DNA of 64,000 nt, taken from Plazaster borealis. Its lineage: Eukaryota > Echinodermata > Asteroidea > Forcipulatida > Labidiasteridae. The position numbers and the translations under genes are program-made. Positions 33,577-46,600 of the stretch are shown in pieces. The stretch covers positions 31,210,234 through 31,274,233 of the forward strand of contig CM037472.1 in NCBI GenBank assembly GCA_021014325.1. Direction: 5' to 3'. The notes under the pieces were generated by a model. The model made no database searches. It saw only the letters and a list, made by a program, of their open reading frames with translations, and was not told the origin of the DNA. The stretch's first letter is position 1. Every line of letters begins with the position of its first letter.

Positions 33577-36481
33577 GGCAGGAAGGATCTTACTGATGGC
33601 ATTATGGAGATCGTGCTTCATTTAGCCGGTGGGTGGGTTTAATGAACGAATGGTGCTGCAAAGTCCAGATCCATTTGATAGCATTTGATAGCATTTCAAC
33701 CCGGTCACGCTGCCACCCTCTTGGTCCTGTTCCCTGTATCCAATAACAGTAATCAATGCTTGTATTCATTGCGCAAAAAAAAGAACCAGAGTGTCTCTCC
33801 TTTCAGCCTCGGTTTGGTTACACCGATTTAAGTGGGGGAAAGTCAAGATGGCCGCACCATTGCAAAGGTCTATTGCTCTTGGGGTTGGATTCTGACGTCA
33901 TCATCATTGTTTCACTTTCCCCCATATCGGGTAAAAAGTAATTATTATACAAGCCTTGATGTTAAGCAACATGAATATTTACATAAAATCATGAAATGGA
34001 ATGAAAGAATTAACAAATAAATAAACGAAAAAATTAATCAAAAAAATACACAAAACAATAAAACAACCAAACAAACAATTACTAATATGGAAACAGTCAT
34101 CGCCAACTCCGTAATGGCCATAATTTATCCTTTATTGTAAAAAGACAAAGTCAAAAGATTTAATACTGTTAACAATATTTTGGTTTTCTTTATGGAATCA
34201 TTTTCCCCTAAGGAGTGGGTGATTTTGAAACCGTCTATTTGTCAAAAAGAACACGATTGACCAATGCCATGTGAAAATCGTTGTAGGAAAACTAATCTTT
34301 GACTGAAAAACACGATAACAATTATATGCGGTTTCACAAAAAGACCACGAACAATAACAGTTCATGTCTCCTCAAATAAAACAGCTTCTGACTATATTTC
34401 AATTGTGCTGAATGACGTTTAACAAAATATACTAGATCTAGATGACGCGTGCACTCACAATACGAAAGGACAATTTATTGACTCTTGTAAAGTCACGGAG
34501 TCAACTCAGGGGAGGTCAGTTTGTATAATTCTGACATTTTTGCCTATTTGTGAAAATCAAAATGTCAAGGCTGATCTCATGCCGTACATTATACGAACCG
34601 GCACCATCGATCATAATATGTACACAAGAGACGCGTAATAAGACAAGGTAGACCTCCCCCGACAACACTCAACCCCTTCCCCATCCCCGCAAAAGCAGAT
34701 TAAAACGAGGTTGTATTTCGCAATCTGAAATAATTTCTGTAACCTTTTTTAATTGGTACTTTGTCAGCCCGTCAAGATAAAGAATGTGGCATCCATCATC
34801 ACCTCTTAACAAACCACCAACTCGAGATAGCCCCCCCTCCCCGTGGGGAATTTTAAAACATCCGAGTTGATGGATATATTTTGCCTATGACGGAGTGGGG
34901 CAAAGTTCAACTGAAGTTTTCAGCGTTGACAGTAAGATGCAAAGTAGCGGTTTGTTACCCCCCGGGTCGGCTGTTTAAACATTTTGGTTGAGGGGGGAAA
35001 GAAGAGGAGGAGCTGGAGGAAATTGGCTGCGATTACTGACCACCTCTGATAGAGTGATGAGGGGGGAATAACACCCTGGGGTGTGGAAATAGACCGGGGC
35101 TCCGATTAAAATAAAATATGGTTCCCCTGAACTAGGTCAGACATACATGACCTGGATTACAGTAATAGCTTTGATGCTGACGTTCACCCGCTGTGCACTG
35201 AAAACAATAACTCAATTCGTCGTGTCATAGTATTAAAGGTGAGGAATCGGTTGTACGTTTTATATATCCACTGAGAATATATCTGACAAGAAACTTTGGC
35301 GTGCACTATGATTTATTTATAGCTTGTTGGGCACAATAAGATTTATCAATATACACATTACTGTCCCTAGAAACCTGAACCTATTAGTGGTTCTATAAAT
35401 GGTTCTTTAAGATGAGTCTTACGCTTATTCAAATCGTGCCCCTGTTTTGATCTCTGATTGATCAGCATTAATATCTTTCGATTGGTGTAAAGTCTTTCCA
35501 ATGAAATAAAACAACACTTTTTTACGGATTAAGTGGACGTTGCCCTCTGCCTAGCCACTCCCCCTTATCAGCAGCCCCTCATAACAAAATCACAAATCTT
35601 TTGAAGCGCTCACGTCTTCATTAATTCAAGTTTTTCTCTGACTTAGATATAATTGTGATGTACCGAAGACTTTCTCTCTATAATGTATCACGTGTCGTTA
35701 ATACTGACTCAATTTGCCAACAACAGGACCTGCCGGCACGGGAAATGGCTGTTAGCACCTAGCCATTTCCATCGAGGCACTTCTGCCGATCATCAAGCAA
35801 GGCGGAATAGGTACTCGCCCTCACACAGCCATGCCGCGTTTGGGGCTGTTGGCGACCCGTTGATAGCTCTCACCCCGCTCTGCCACCACGGTAACACCTC
35901 ACTCGGAAACTCGATAGTCACAAACTAACATTATCGAATAAATTGACCAGCTACAAGAAATACCTCGAGTTTCATAAATTAGAAGTTGACAGAGCTGTAA
36001 CACTTCATAGTTCAAGTATTGACTATAGGGTCAGATGCATAATTTTCGCCATTGACTTGATTTTATGTCGACTGATAACTTTTGCCATATAATGCGTGTC
36101 GTCGATGCACATTTTTTTTTACACATGTGTAATTCTCATGCCTTTTGTGCTGGAAACTTTTGTTTTTACCGATGCACGTGCCCGAGTTCAAACAAACGGC
36201 ATTTGGTGAATTGTTGTCTAATTTCCCATTGATGAAGAAGGTGTTAAACAACTGCCGTGCTCTCTCGTGGAAGTTTCCGGTCAAAAGTTGTGGAAATACT
36301 GCAACTGTCGCCAGACACTTTAATGGCAAACACGAACCGTATGACGGAGTCTCTGACGTGCCATTCATTCTTTGATATATAATAAATAAATGTTTTTCAC
36401 AGTCACAATGAACTACGGTAACAACAAACAAAAGTACCCCAGTGACAGGGGGAGTCTCTTGACGTCTTCAAATAAGTTCCA
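33577..36481. other. unassigned, few repeats; CpG-rich patch 35720-35910
   Basis: A-rich simple text occurs at about 34010-34075. The patch at 35720-35910 is CpG-rich with an inverted pair GGAAATGGCTGTTAGCACCTAGCCATTTCC near 35741, and keeps an 81-codon frame open. I see no domain. The patch could be a conserved non-coding element. Confidence 0.35.
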
Positions 36482-36875
36482 TTAAAATGGGATTGTATAC
36501 CTGTTGTAATTGGAACCGACTGTTTGTTTCAATCCATGATGTAGATGTATGCCATAAAACTAACCTGTGAACATTTTATTTCAAAAGGTGGTAGCGTTTT
36601 TGAAATATTGCGGAAAATCTGGAGCGGTTATGTACACAACGCAGGAAGAAAAATCTGCAATTGGAATACACAATCTGAGAAACGTTTCGGACATAAACGC
36701 TTCTCAGATTCAATTTTTGTTTGGATAAAAAACTGATATCTTTTCCCCACATTACTTCAAAGTGAAATGTTTCTCAAAAGGCTTTATACTATCAGAAGCT
36801 GCTGTACTTCTTACCAAGTAAGTTTGTATTGCCATTAATTTTATGAGTAATTAGCAAACGGAACAGACCCTTTAA
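36482..36875 (+). mobile_element. TTAA element, family E, complete copy
   Basis: It has TTAA at both borders and GAGTAATTAGCAAACGGAAC at the right end. The central hairpin is at 36672-36710 (AATCTGAGAAACGTTT and AAACGCTTCTCAGATT, one mismatch). Interior as in the other family E copies. Confidence 0.8.
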
Positions 36876-37835
36876 CAATGTAACCATTACGGCAGTCCAT
36901 GCATACTCTGGAACATATTATTTCTACCTCTGTGATTCCACAAACCGTACTCCCCCCTCTGATTGTTTTGCAGACACCTTCTTGCAGAAATAAACAGCAG
37001 TCTTAATTGGTCACGACATTTATATAGAATATTTGAAGGCGTCCAGTTAGCATTCTGGAAAGAGCCTGACAAAAACAATTTGTTCGAGCTTTTGTCGACG
37101 TTATTGAAAAATTAAAAAGTTACGTTTAGTTTGAAATATCTCCACTGGGTCAATCTATAAAGGGGCATTCTCACCATGAGTGGCTCGTGATTATTTTTGT
37201 TTCGCCATTTTGAGATATTATTATTTGACAGAATGTTTCATTATAAGGAACCTCCTTTCCCAAATGACGATTTTATCTACAACTATATTAGGCTATGTGC
37301 ATTTGATTTGGATGATTAAATTTTGTAAATTGTTTTCAAATGTCTGACATAACTATCGAATTATTATGTTTTTGATGTATACCTGGTGCTTTATTGACTT
37401 CCAATAATATGTGGACTTCACCTTTCCTTTAACCACATACACGTCATGCTCCACACAATATTGTATAGATTAAGCGCTCTTCAATTCAACCCACATTGGC
37501 TAGGGTTCCCCTGCGTCTGTCTGAACCGCCCAATCGGCTCAACATCCTGTGAGGTACCCACAGAAGAGATTTATTTACCCCTCCCTCTTAATCCCCTTTG
37601 AAGACGTCCAGGGATAACGTTACTCTATGTTACCCCGCTGCCCTTTCTGGACCCTCTCGGAAATGAACAGGGGAGACACCATCCGTAGAATACTGCCCCC
37701 TTGCTAATAGCATGAATGGCTTCATTTAGCAGTTTCTGCGATCGATATTTGTTGATGTACACGGAAGGTTAAACTCACCGGGAGTGGTTTTAATCATGGT
37801 GGTGGAGAGGCGAGGGTGCCGACCATGGCTGGTGG
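36876..37835. other. unassigned stretch
   Basis: No recognised features. Confidence 0.4.
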
Positions 37836-37990
37836 CAGCGCCGTAACTGTAGGGTAAAATGTTAGGGGCGGGGGCACAAGGGAGAGCACCATTTTTTCTA
37901 GGGGGCACTTTTGGCCTAGTTTCCGATTGCCTTTTTCTTAAACAGCCCCTTTTCAGCGACTTATTAAAGTTATTAAAAGTCACATCCCCT
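37836..37990. mobile_element. hAT-type miniature element, left-end fragment
   Basis: CAGCGCCGTAACTGTAGGG, then GGGGGCACAAGG, CACCATTTTTTC, AGTTTCCG and CTTAAACAGCCC follow the order of the 18.7-kb element. The right end is missing. Confidence 0.6.
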
Positions 37991-38124
37991 TAAGGTGATA
38001 CCTGGCTGCCGCTTCCCATCGTAAACTTGGGTGTGATCCCTGGCTACACGGCAGTTTACGGTCGTATCGCTTCTGACTGGCACCCCGAACAAAGATGTTG
38101 ACAAAATAGGGAGACCGCCAACAT

Positions 38125-38210
38125 AGGGATAGATAGCTCAGTTGGTGAGCGCCGGCACGTTAATCCGGAGGTCGTTGGTTCAAATTTTGTTTTGTTCAAC
38201 CCCAAAACAT
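38125..38210 (+). mobile_element. tRNA-Lys-like SINE, full head
   Basis: A box TAGCTCAGTTGGTGAGCGCC and B box GGTCGTTGGTTCAAAT enclose a CCGG...CCGG anticodon stem. The tail TTTTGTTCAACCCCAAAAC matches the other two copies. The 3' half of the T arm and acceptor are missing, which rules out a tRNA gene. Confidence 0.7.
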
Positions 38211-38852
38211 TTTTTGTGTTGTCAATCGAGCCGAAGTCAAGCCCAACCTATAACCAACTAAACTTTAATATTTACAGGTGTAATCTCTCACGGAAGCGCC
38301 ATATTTCAACTGACTTTAAATTTATCGGCTCCTTATTTGGGATTCGGGGATCAGTGAGGGGTGACATTTCCCCGCTTGAGATGGCGAAAACAGCTGACGG
38401 GAGCGACCGGTGGTGGGGGGTTTCCTACCATCGACCCCGTCCATCCACATCCATATTTCTTGTAATAGTCAGAGTAGCAGGCGATATCTGGGCGAACACC
38501 TCAATTTCCCCGCTGGTCCCCCACTCTGTCTCTTACCACTCCTTGGTTTTACGAGAAGTTTGTGTGCACACAGTCATGGGAACGAACTCTCAAAATGTGC
38601 AAATGAAAAACTCTGAACAGAATCCTCAGAATAACAGATACATATACGAATTATTGACATACACGTACATTTAACTATACATGCTTTAGTGAAATCAGAT
38701 TCGTGGCAAGGCGAGAGCCAAGCATGTTGACAGTCAAATTTTTAGATTTCATTGCTGCTGGCTTTGTATGTTCCAAAGATGGCTTGATTGCACTGCGATG
38801 TGGGTTTGTTGAGACGCAGTGAAGAAAAAGATTTGTAACAAATCAAACCTCA
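38211..38852. other. unassigned; GC-richer patch 38340-38545
   Basis: A long open frame of 160 codons starts within the SINE tail with a non-ATG codon and has no motif. I treat it as chance. Confidence 0.35.
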
Positions 38853-39279
38853 TTAAAGGTAGGGTCATAGATTGTAAATACTCCTAAAGAATAATGACCA
38901 TAAAAACTTACTTGGTGAGAAGCACTGCAGCTGTTGATAGTGTTAACTATTTTTGAGAAAGGGTTCCCTTCGAAGTTTGGATTCTTTTTCACACAAAAAC
39001 ATTTGAATCTGATAAACGATTCGTGCATCAAACGTTTCTCAGATTTCTGAGGGTTTGTGTCCCATCGCGAATGCTGCGGCCAGAGATGCGGTTGTTACCC
39101 GCTGTCAGGATGGATTTGAAATTCGTGTAAAAATACCGTGACAGTTTTGTTGCTGTTTTCTCAGCAAGTAGGCACTGTATTCAGCTGAAACTTTCACATG
39201 CAACTTTTATTGTATCTTTCTTTATAATTTTGCCTATAAATCAGCTTTCCATTCACAAAAACCATGATCCAACCTTTAA
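38853..39279 (+). mobile_element. TTAA element, family D, copy 3
   Basis: TTAAAGGTAGGGTCATAGAT at the left, CATGATCCAACCTTTAA at the right. The central hairpin is slightly decayed (39005-39045). It lacks 13 bp around GCTGTCA that copies 1 and 2 have, which breaks the frame shared by those copies. Confidence 0.8.
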
Positions 39280-41226
39280 GTCCACGCACACTCTGTTCTT
39301 TCTTTACATCTAAACCCCCCCCACATCATACAATCAGCATAGTGTTCTAATTAAACATATTTCATTATATCATTCACTGCTTTAATTGCAGAATGTAAGA
39401 ACTTTTGTAGGCCTATATAACAAAAAACGCCTCTTAGAAATTGAGGCACGTAAAAAGGCAGTGTCATATTTTCTGGGGCGTGGACAACGCCGGCAACCTG
39501 TTCCACATTTGTGTTGTCTTGCCCCCCGAGGCAAGTTTTGTAGGTGTGGTCGTGCCCTACTCTATGTCTCCCTGAAAGAATCGAAGTGCTAGATACTGGC
39601 GCCCATCTTGAAATGATGATGACAACTGAAATGATACTCTTTGCAATAGATACCCAAATAATAAAGGACATCCTCACATGTGTCTAATTACTCCTACAGA
39701 GCTCCCGAGTCGCAGATGTTTCGGCTGAACTAGTTTTTCAACTTGTTTTTCTCTCGAAACTTAGCACCCCTTAAAAATCTCCACAGCCCGTGAAAAATAT
39801 ATACAATTACCGCATTAGAACTGGTTCTCCAGGGGGCAAAAAAAAATGTTTGAGAGTAAAAAACTTCCCCCATCCAGAAATAACTATATATTTTCACGTG
39901 TCAATTTTCCTCCTAGGTTAAAATGATTGCAGATTTCCAATATTTAAGAAAGCCGATTTTGCTTAAGGCAACAAATCTATATCCTCCTCTTTTCTGGTGT
40001 TTGAATTACACTATCAAAATCTCTTGTCCCTAGTCGGAGATTTGTTAGTACAAACAAGAAAGAACGAAAGAAAAAACCCAGCTTACTGTTATTACAAGAA
40101 AAGTAAACCATTTCTATACCGAAAGCTTCTTTGGTTATAATAAGTTGTCACTGATGGCAGTCCTGTGAAATGTTCCCTTTAAAATGCTCATGCGCAATGG
40201 AAGAACCTAGCATTAAGGTTCAAGGGAACTTTTTTAAAAGCACGTTTCCAATAATGCGTGCGCATGATAGCTCTTTCCGTTTTAATCGAAAAAGATACCA
40301 CAGAAAGTTTGAGCGTCGGTTGCAATTTGAAAGGAAAAGGTTGGACAAGAAAATGTAAGGGCGTGAAATCTGAGTCTCCTTGTTGAGATTTTTGTTTCAG
40401 CCCAGCTTGAAGTAAGATTGCTTCTTTTAAAAGAATTGTTATTCAAACCTTTCCGCGAAGAACTCACTTTACGTGAATTTGGAAGAATTGCATCCAGTGG
40501 AGTGGAAGAAGCGTGTAACCTTGCATCGAACTGAAAGTCCAGCTGCTATCAACTGCGAGAGCGTGACGTTGAATGCAATAGCGCCCTCTTTGTTGTTAGA
40601 TGTCTAAACAAACATCTCGTCCCGCTGCAACTCAAGATAATGTGGGATCTATCTACACACATTCATCTACGCAAGTGAGAGTCCGTTATAAAAGACTCTC
40701 GTGTTTTCAGTCTGTTCTTTTCTGAAATATAGAAACGAATTTTTCCAATCTCTACCAACCATGTTTTTGTTTTTCTATATCATTTTCAAAAGTGGAATTC
40801 CAGAGTCGTTGTTGTTTTATCACGGAATCCCATCACGGCAATGTATGACTTTTGATGGATGGATGCTTTCACTATAAAGTTTCGCCCTATTTGTCCGGAG
40901 CATATATATATTTCATTATAAAGCACCAATACTTCCTTTGATATCAACCCCTCAGATTGATATCAAGAACATAATCACCAAAGTTCCGAAACACAAAATA
41001 AGTCATCCACAATCCGATCTCTGGGGGATGGAACGAGTGATTCAAATCAGCGTTCGCAGCAGCTCCGAATTGGAAAGACTGACAAGTTTACCAGATGTTG
41101 GGGCTTTGTAATCATAGAACTGGCAGTTTAAGACGAGGCATTCGTCTTGATCAAGACAAAAAAATGTAACTCGACTTTATTTTCGCGGCAGCCCATCAGC
41201 CAAAGAGTCATCTGTCGTGTGTGGTG
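39280..41226. other. unassigned stretch
   Basis: No gene or named repeat recognised. Short frames only. Confidence 0.4.
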
Positions 41227-41292
41227 GCACCCGGCTCCCTTTTAACCCAAGCGGGTCCCTAAAGGAGAGCCGGTTTCAAATGAACCGGGTGC
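41227..41292. repeat. compact double inverted repeat
   Basis: GCACCCGG at 41227 pairs with CCGGGTGC at 41285-41292. Overlapping it, CCGGCTCCCT pairs with AGGAGAGCCGG. The two stems share the same CCGG, so they are alternative folds. The role is unknown. Confidence 0.5.
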
Positions 41293-41796
41293 ACAACAGA
41301 AATTAATAAATCAAACGAAATAGCTGTCGAATACGATACCAGAAATCACATTTGGGGTGACGGATAACCATATTTGCACAATTCCCAGGGAGATTCAACA
41401 AAAAAACTTGGTGTCATTCTTGACGTGTTTCGTTATAATAGTTTTCCCCAAACTCAAACTCTACACAAAGATTGGACTCCGCTGAGAGGCGAGCTGGTGC
41501 GCTCAGGAACAAACATGAACCCGGCCGCCGGACTCTCTGCTCGGTAGAGGTATGCAGTGAAATCCAGCTTCATTCCGGGCCAGGCCATTGGATTCCTAAA
41601 CTCTCCTGGGTTAAGGAAGTGACAACTTGCACTTGGTTTACTGTTCGGGGAGGGGTTGAACCGCACAAGTTTCACTGTCAAGACTCTTTGAGTTATACAG
41701 GTCGATAAAGTAATGGCCCCCTTTTTTATTTACGAGATTCCCCTTTGATTGTCAAACACGGGTTGATGTTACAATGTTAAAGATCACAAACATAGT
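41293..41796. other. unassigned stretch
   Basis: CpG-richer at 41480-41600. No recognised features. Confidence 0.35.
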
Positions 41797-42110
41797 TTAT
41801 TCATTTGTTCCAAAGGCTTCCACGGGATATTTGTGATGGTTTTCCAAAATGTTCCTGTCCAGCATGCAGTTGCCTATGTCCTCACAGGTCAGGTTGGAGT
41901 CTTCACATAGTTGGTTAATGCATGATTTGCTTGATCTTCCTTTGCTCCTCTCTCCATGTCTAGGTTTCCACAGCACCAAATCTGACACCACTTGATCTGT
42001 ACTTCTCTTGCAAATAGGAAACCCAGAAAACGTGCCGAAGCCTGTATTGAAAATGTCCAGTCTTGAAACTGCATTGAGATATTTTGGGATTCAGTTTTAA
42101 CGATGTGGGT
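41797..42110 (-). pseudogene. LINE reverse-transcriptase ORF, C-terminal fragment (copy 2)
   Basis: On the minus strand, VVSDLVLWKPRHGERSKG and CMLDRNILE match copy 1 at 7.5-7.8 kb almost residue for residue, and PVEAFGTNE closes the frame at the same place. Upstream, an extra segment of about 40 bp (around 42012-42051) separates GGACATT from GCAAGAGAAGTACAGAT, which are adjacent in copy 1. A compensating loss follows just beyond it. These changes throw the two halves into different frames, so the fragment is dead. Confidence 0.7.
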
Positions 42111-43561
42111 TTCGTCTTATGAGGATGAAAATGACGTCTTAGAATGGCGTCATCTTGTGGCAAATCATGTTTGTGAAAAAGCCCAAACCACAGTGGACGA
42201 CTCAATAAGCAATTACTAACTACAAAAAAGTCTGAATGATGTGGATCCCATTCTTGCAGGACCCCCCCCCCCCATCTTGAACTCAATGCAAAGGACAGCT
42301 CAATAGGCCCATCATTCGTCTGAAAGGTGTGCTTCGTGGTAAATTGAAATAAACATTAATTTGTGTCATTGCTTTAGCGGAAAAGACTAATTATAATTCT
42401 GATATTAAACTTTGTTTAAAATCAATATGCAACCTTTGTTTAAAAAAAATGTACCTTGGACTTTTCCAGGGCCTTTCTGGCAGGCGAGATACTAATTTTA
42501 CATTTTTGTGTCGTATTTCCACACAATTTCAAGAGTTGTAAAAACAACTTTTTCATATCAAAAGTTGATACCAATCAAACTGTGCAATCTCATCCATATA
42601 AGATTTAATGTTTTCCTCCATTGAGCTGTGTACAAATCGTGCCTGCAGGAAGGCAAGGCTCTGTGGATCTTTTGCAAACATGTGATGTCACAGGTCACAT
42701 GGTCTATAAGAAGACCTCGTAAACTGTGAATTGTTGCTTGAACAACATGGAGTACCAGTGTCTGTGTTTAAGATTTATACAACACCAAGCCAAAAGCAAA
42801 ACCAAGCAAGGGTGGAGTTTGGGAGGAATTTGGGTGGACTTTTTTTTTCTTTTCTCGTCTGGATTTTTTTCTGATGAGGAATTACGTCCCGTTTGATTGT
42901 TGGTTGACTACATTATATGTCATCTTTTAAAAGCTTAAGTCTCTTGGAATTTATCTTAGAACCTTCAAACAAAAACTTATAACTAAGAATATTCTTGAAT
43001 CCATCAGTTTCCACCACTTACAGAGGCAGGATTTTGAAGACGTATATTTCATTTTTGATTTGGTTTGCATGCTACATGTCATGGCTCGATAGACTGGTAT
43101 CATGCACGCTGCCCTCTTTCCTCGTCTTGTTCCATGTCTTCAACAGTAATACGAATAAACACCAAAAACAAAAGACGCCAGACTATTATATTTGGCAACC
43201 ATTTCCAGCCTGGCTCTTATGGATCGTTGGAAAATGGTCCAATATTGTGCCCCTTGGGTTGTTGACTTTCAACCTGGAGCATTTGGGGTCCAGCCTCTAA
43301 AAACCCCACTATTTTGCTAAAAGGTGTATTTTTTCCAGTCTGGCCAGTTTAGTCGTTCAGGGGTGTTTTTTATGTTGGATGAGCCTAGCTCAAAAGCCAA
43401 ACGGCTAACCTACCAACATTTTAGAAGAAAATTGAAGTTTAGTTGTCAGAAAATAGATTTGGTTTGTTTTCAACACGCTGAGAAACTTTAGAGTATTGTT
43501 GAATATTTAGCATTTAGAATTGGTTGCTATTGGGAGTTTTTTCACACCCTCTGATTTAAAA
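42111..43561. other. unassigned stretch
   Basis: A C-run lies at 42259-42272. A 101-codon frame at 42995-43300 is rich in Trp/Leu/Phe without a recognisable motif. Confidence 0.35.
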
Positions 43562-43672
43562 GGCCGTGATGGCTGCGGCTGTTGCTGTGGCTAGTGCTAA
43601 GGGTGTTACTAAGGGCAGCGTATCTTTCCATGCGTGTTAACGAGGTGATCCAGCCGCAGCCACAAGCCGCTT
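43562..43672. repeat. GGCTGCGGCTG inverted repeat
   Basis: GGCTGCGGCTGTTGCTGTGG near 43571 pairs imperfectly with CCAGCCGCAGCCACAAGCCG near 43650. The spacer is about 58 bp. It is probably a decayed short element. Confidence 0.45.
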
Positions 43673-46600
43673 ATTTGGTAATGGCCTAGGATGATGGGGA
43701 TAAAATAAAAATAATAATGGCTGCGTAATAGTAATAATTTATGAGCTTTTCATTACCTTCGTTATACTTTGTGTGCCCAGAACAAGGCCGTACAGTCCTC
43801 CCGACATTCTTCCGGCCACATCAAGCGTTGGTTTAAGATTTCAAGTTTGGTAACACTTTGTGTACAGCATTGAATTAAAAACACGTTTTTGATTGTATTT
43901 GTAGAACAATAATTATCAATTTGTCTTAAAAGTATCATGGCACTAAACTGCCCCGAACAGAAGACTAGTTTGGTCACGTTAGTGTGATATACCTGCATGT
44001 GGTGAGATAGCGCCCTCTATTGTTGTAGCAAATTATGCTGTCCACAGTAATTACTATGGGTGTGTAATCACACACGAGATATTCCACAGCGTAGTAATTT
44101 CTTTTCTCGAATAAACTAAAAACAGTTTTCCTTCGTACCTTTCCTTATAGAACATACTTGTGCTCGTGACTTTATAAACAAACAAACTTCGATAGCTCTT
44201 ACGATGTTTGTTTTTAGATTGGAACAACTTCAAACGATGTATCTTTATGGAGTGGTAAGGGTGAAAGGTCACCGGCACTGGCACGTTCACTGGTAAAGGT
44301 CACAAAGGTCACTGACATTTCTCTCTACTGCCACCGTCCCCCTCCCCAAAGAAGAAGTCACCAAGGACACAATTTGGAGTACATTGTGCTTCTGGAGGCG
44401 AATACTGTTTTCTTTACGTTCCTTTGACAACAACAAAAGAGTTATTGAAAGTAAATGACGACCACAAAGACAGTTTCCATGACAATGATGAGAATGAAAC
44501 TAAGGAATACGGAAGTTGAAGTCTACCTTTTAAAAAGTGTTTTCATTTCAATTGAAAATGTGACTGGGTTCCACTTTGGTTGCGGTTCGTTCTGTACTAT
44601 GCAGCCACCCTAGGTCACCTAATGGTTAATGAGATAACCTATTTGTTTGATTTTTTTTATGAACTGTGTAAAATTTACAGTTTGTTTTCGTTATACTGGA
44701 TCCTTTAGGTGGAGTGAAAAGAACGCTTAACCTAAGCTCTATTTTCTAAGCAGGGGAGTGGATTGGGTGAATGGATATAGCCGGGGCATATGCATTTAGG
44801 CCAGTGGGCAAAGTTTACTTTTGGCGAAGGGAGAAAATAAGACTGGGGCCCAGTGTATACAAAACTGAGTTTGATGGACGTGCGATCTTATGGGCGGATT
44901 ATGAATGCCCGTGCTTCAAAGCACTGGCACTGAAGCCTTCATGTTGTTATAAAGGTTAAGGTTTTGGCCTGGTTCTCTGACTGTTCTCTGAGTGTCTGTC
45001 AAATGTTGGGTCTTTTTTTATAATTCAGCTCCAATATGGAACTAGCCCTAAGGCCGTCGTCTTTGTCCGCTCCCCGTTCACTTGGATGTGTGCAATTCTA
45101 CACCATAGATTGCCGTTGGCTCTTCACATTAGGCTATATCGCTGGGCTCCAACTCGCCCGTGCTTTTATGGATTTTTACCGTCCAAGCTTCTACGAGACA
45201 AGCCTGCCACACCATGGATAAATTCACCGCGGTTTATTGCCTTATCAGCACTACGACCGAGTGATAAAAAAAAGAACAAATTTCAAGCTCAGGATTTATA
45301 ACCGCTTTTTTTTCTTCTTTCGTATTATTTTCCTGGGATGAAATTGCGAAAAGGTTGCTCGTTGAAACCTGATCCAACGCTACCTGCATATGAAATTTCT
45401 GGCCAAGCGCATAAAATGAAATTGTGTCTACACACTGACAGACAGAGGACGAAGGGAGTGATAAATTATGGTGTACATAAGCATCGTCTTAACATGGAGG
45501 ATAGCGATATGATACCACTACAAAATGTTGACAAGGACCTCAGAGAAATTTATCTATAAATTAAAAAAAAGAAAAGCTGCCACTTTTACTTTTACAGAAC
45601 AAATGCCAGATGTTATTTTGGATTAAGTTAGTATGGTTATCTGGCGATTATATGCACTGTATTCGTTTGAACGAGTCTGGGCACCATGTTAAGTGTATCA
45701 TAGTACAAGTAGACCTGGTCGAACATGACAGTTCAATTAGTGTTAATTTAAACTGACAGAATTCTAGTCATTTTAAAAGAAGGATTCCTAGATATTTTGA
45801 ATTTACAATCTGAGAATAAACTATAAAGTGCATAGCAATTATAAGAATGTAATGATACAGAATGCTTGTTTTTCCCCCTCAATCTTACATTTCGGTTTCT
45901 GCAAAATTTCAAAATTTTAACTCGTGAATTAATTTAGTAGTCTGCATTCTTAGTAAAATATCATCAAATTGTCTGGTTGTAACAAGGTGTACAATAAAAA
46001 CAAAACAATTAAAAACATCTGATAGTAAAATAATAATTCAAGTGTTCCTCCTTACTCATAACTGACTGATTAAATGGATAGTAGGTCTTTAAAAAGAAAG
46101 GTATTATAAATGCTTCTGAAAGTATCAAGTTCCATTTTTATAATAAAACCATATGTTGCTTAATATTCGTTGATTGTTTCTCCAAACGCTTGATTGTCAT
46201 TTATCTTCAGTGATTATCTAAACATAAATAGAAATATATTTTAATTTAGAAATCCCCCCGTCAGAAAGGTTCTATTTTACGGTATTAGTGACTTTCAGGT
46301 GGATTCCCTCCTGAATCTACCCCTGTTTCCTCTGACGGCACCTAAACACACGTACGCAATCAGTTCCATCTAATAATCAATTTGCAGAAGACTTTAAAGT
46401 TTAAGTTTATTTTCTACAATCACAAATGGTCGTTATGTCTGCAAAAGGAAAAGAGCAATTAATTTTTTTATTTTAGAGAGACGCCGATTCTGACATATCA
46501 CTAAACCATGGAGCTATCACTCTTTAAATTGGGGCATCTGAGATGAGAGAGTATAGCACTTTAAAATCGCCACAGTAATTGGAATTTGTAAACTTTCGAA

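Noticed and set aside
38192..38674. 160-codon ORF, the longest in the window
   Set aside because: It starts on a non-ATG codon inside a SINE tail and has no domain or codon pattern that stands out.
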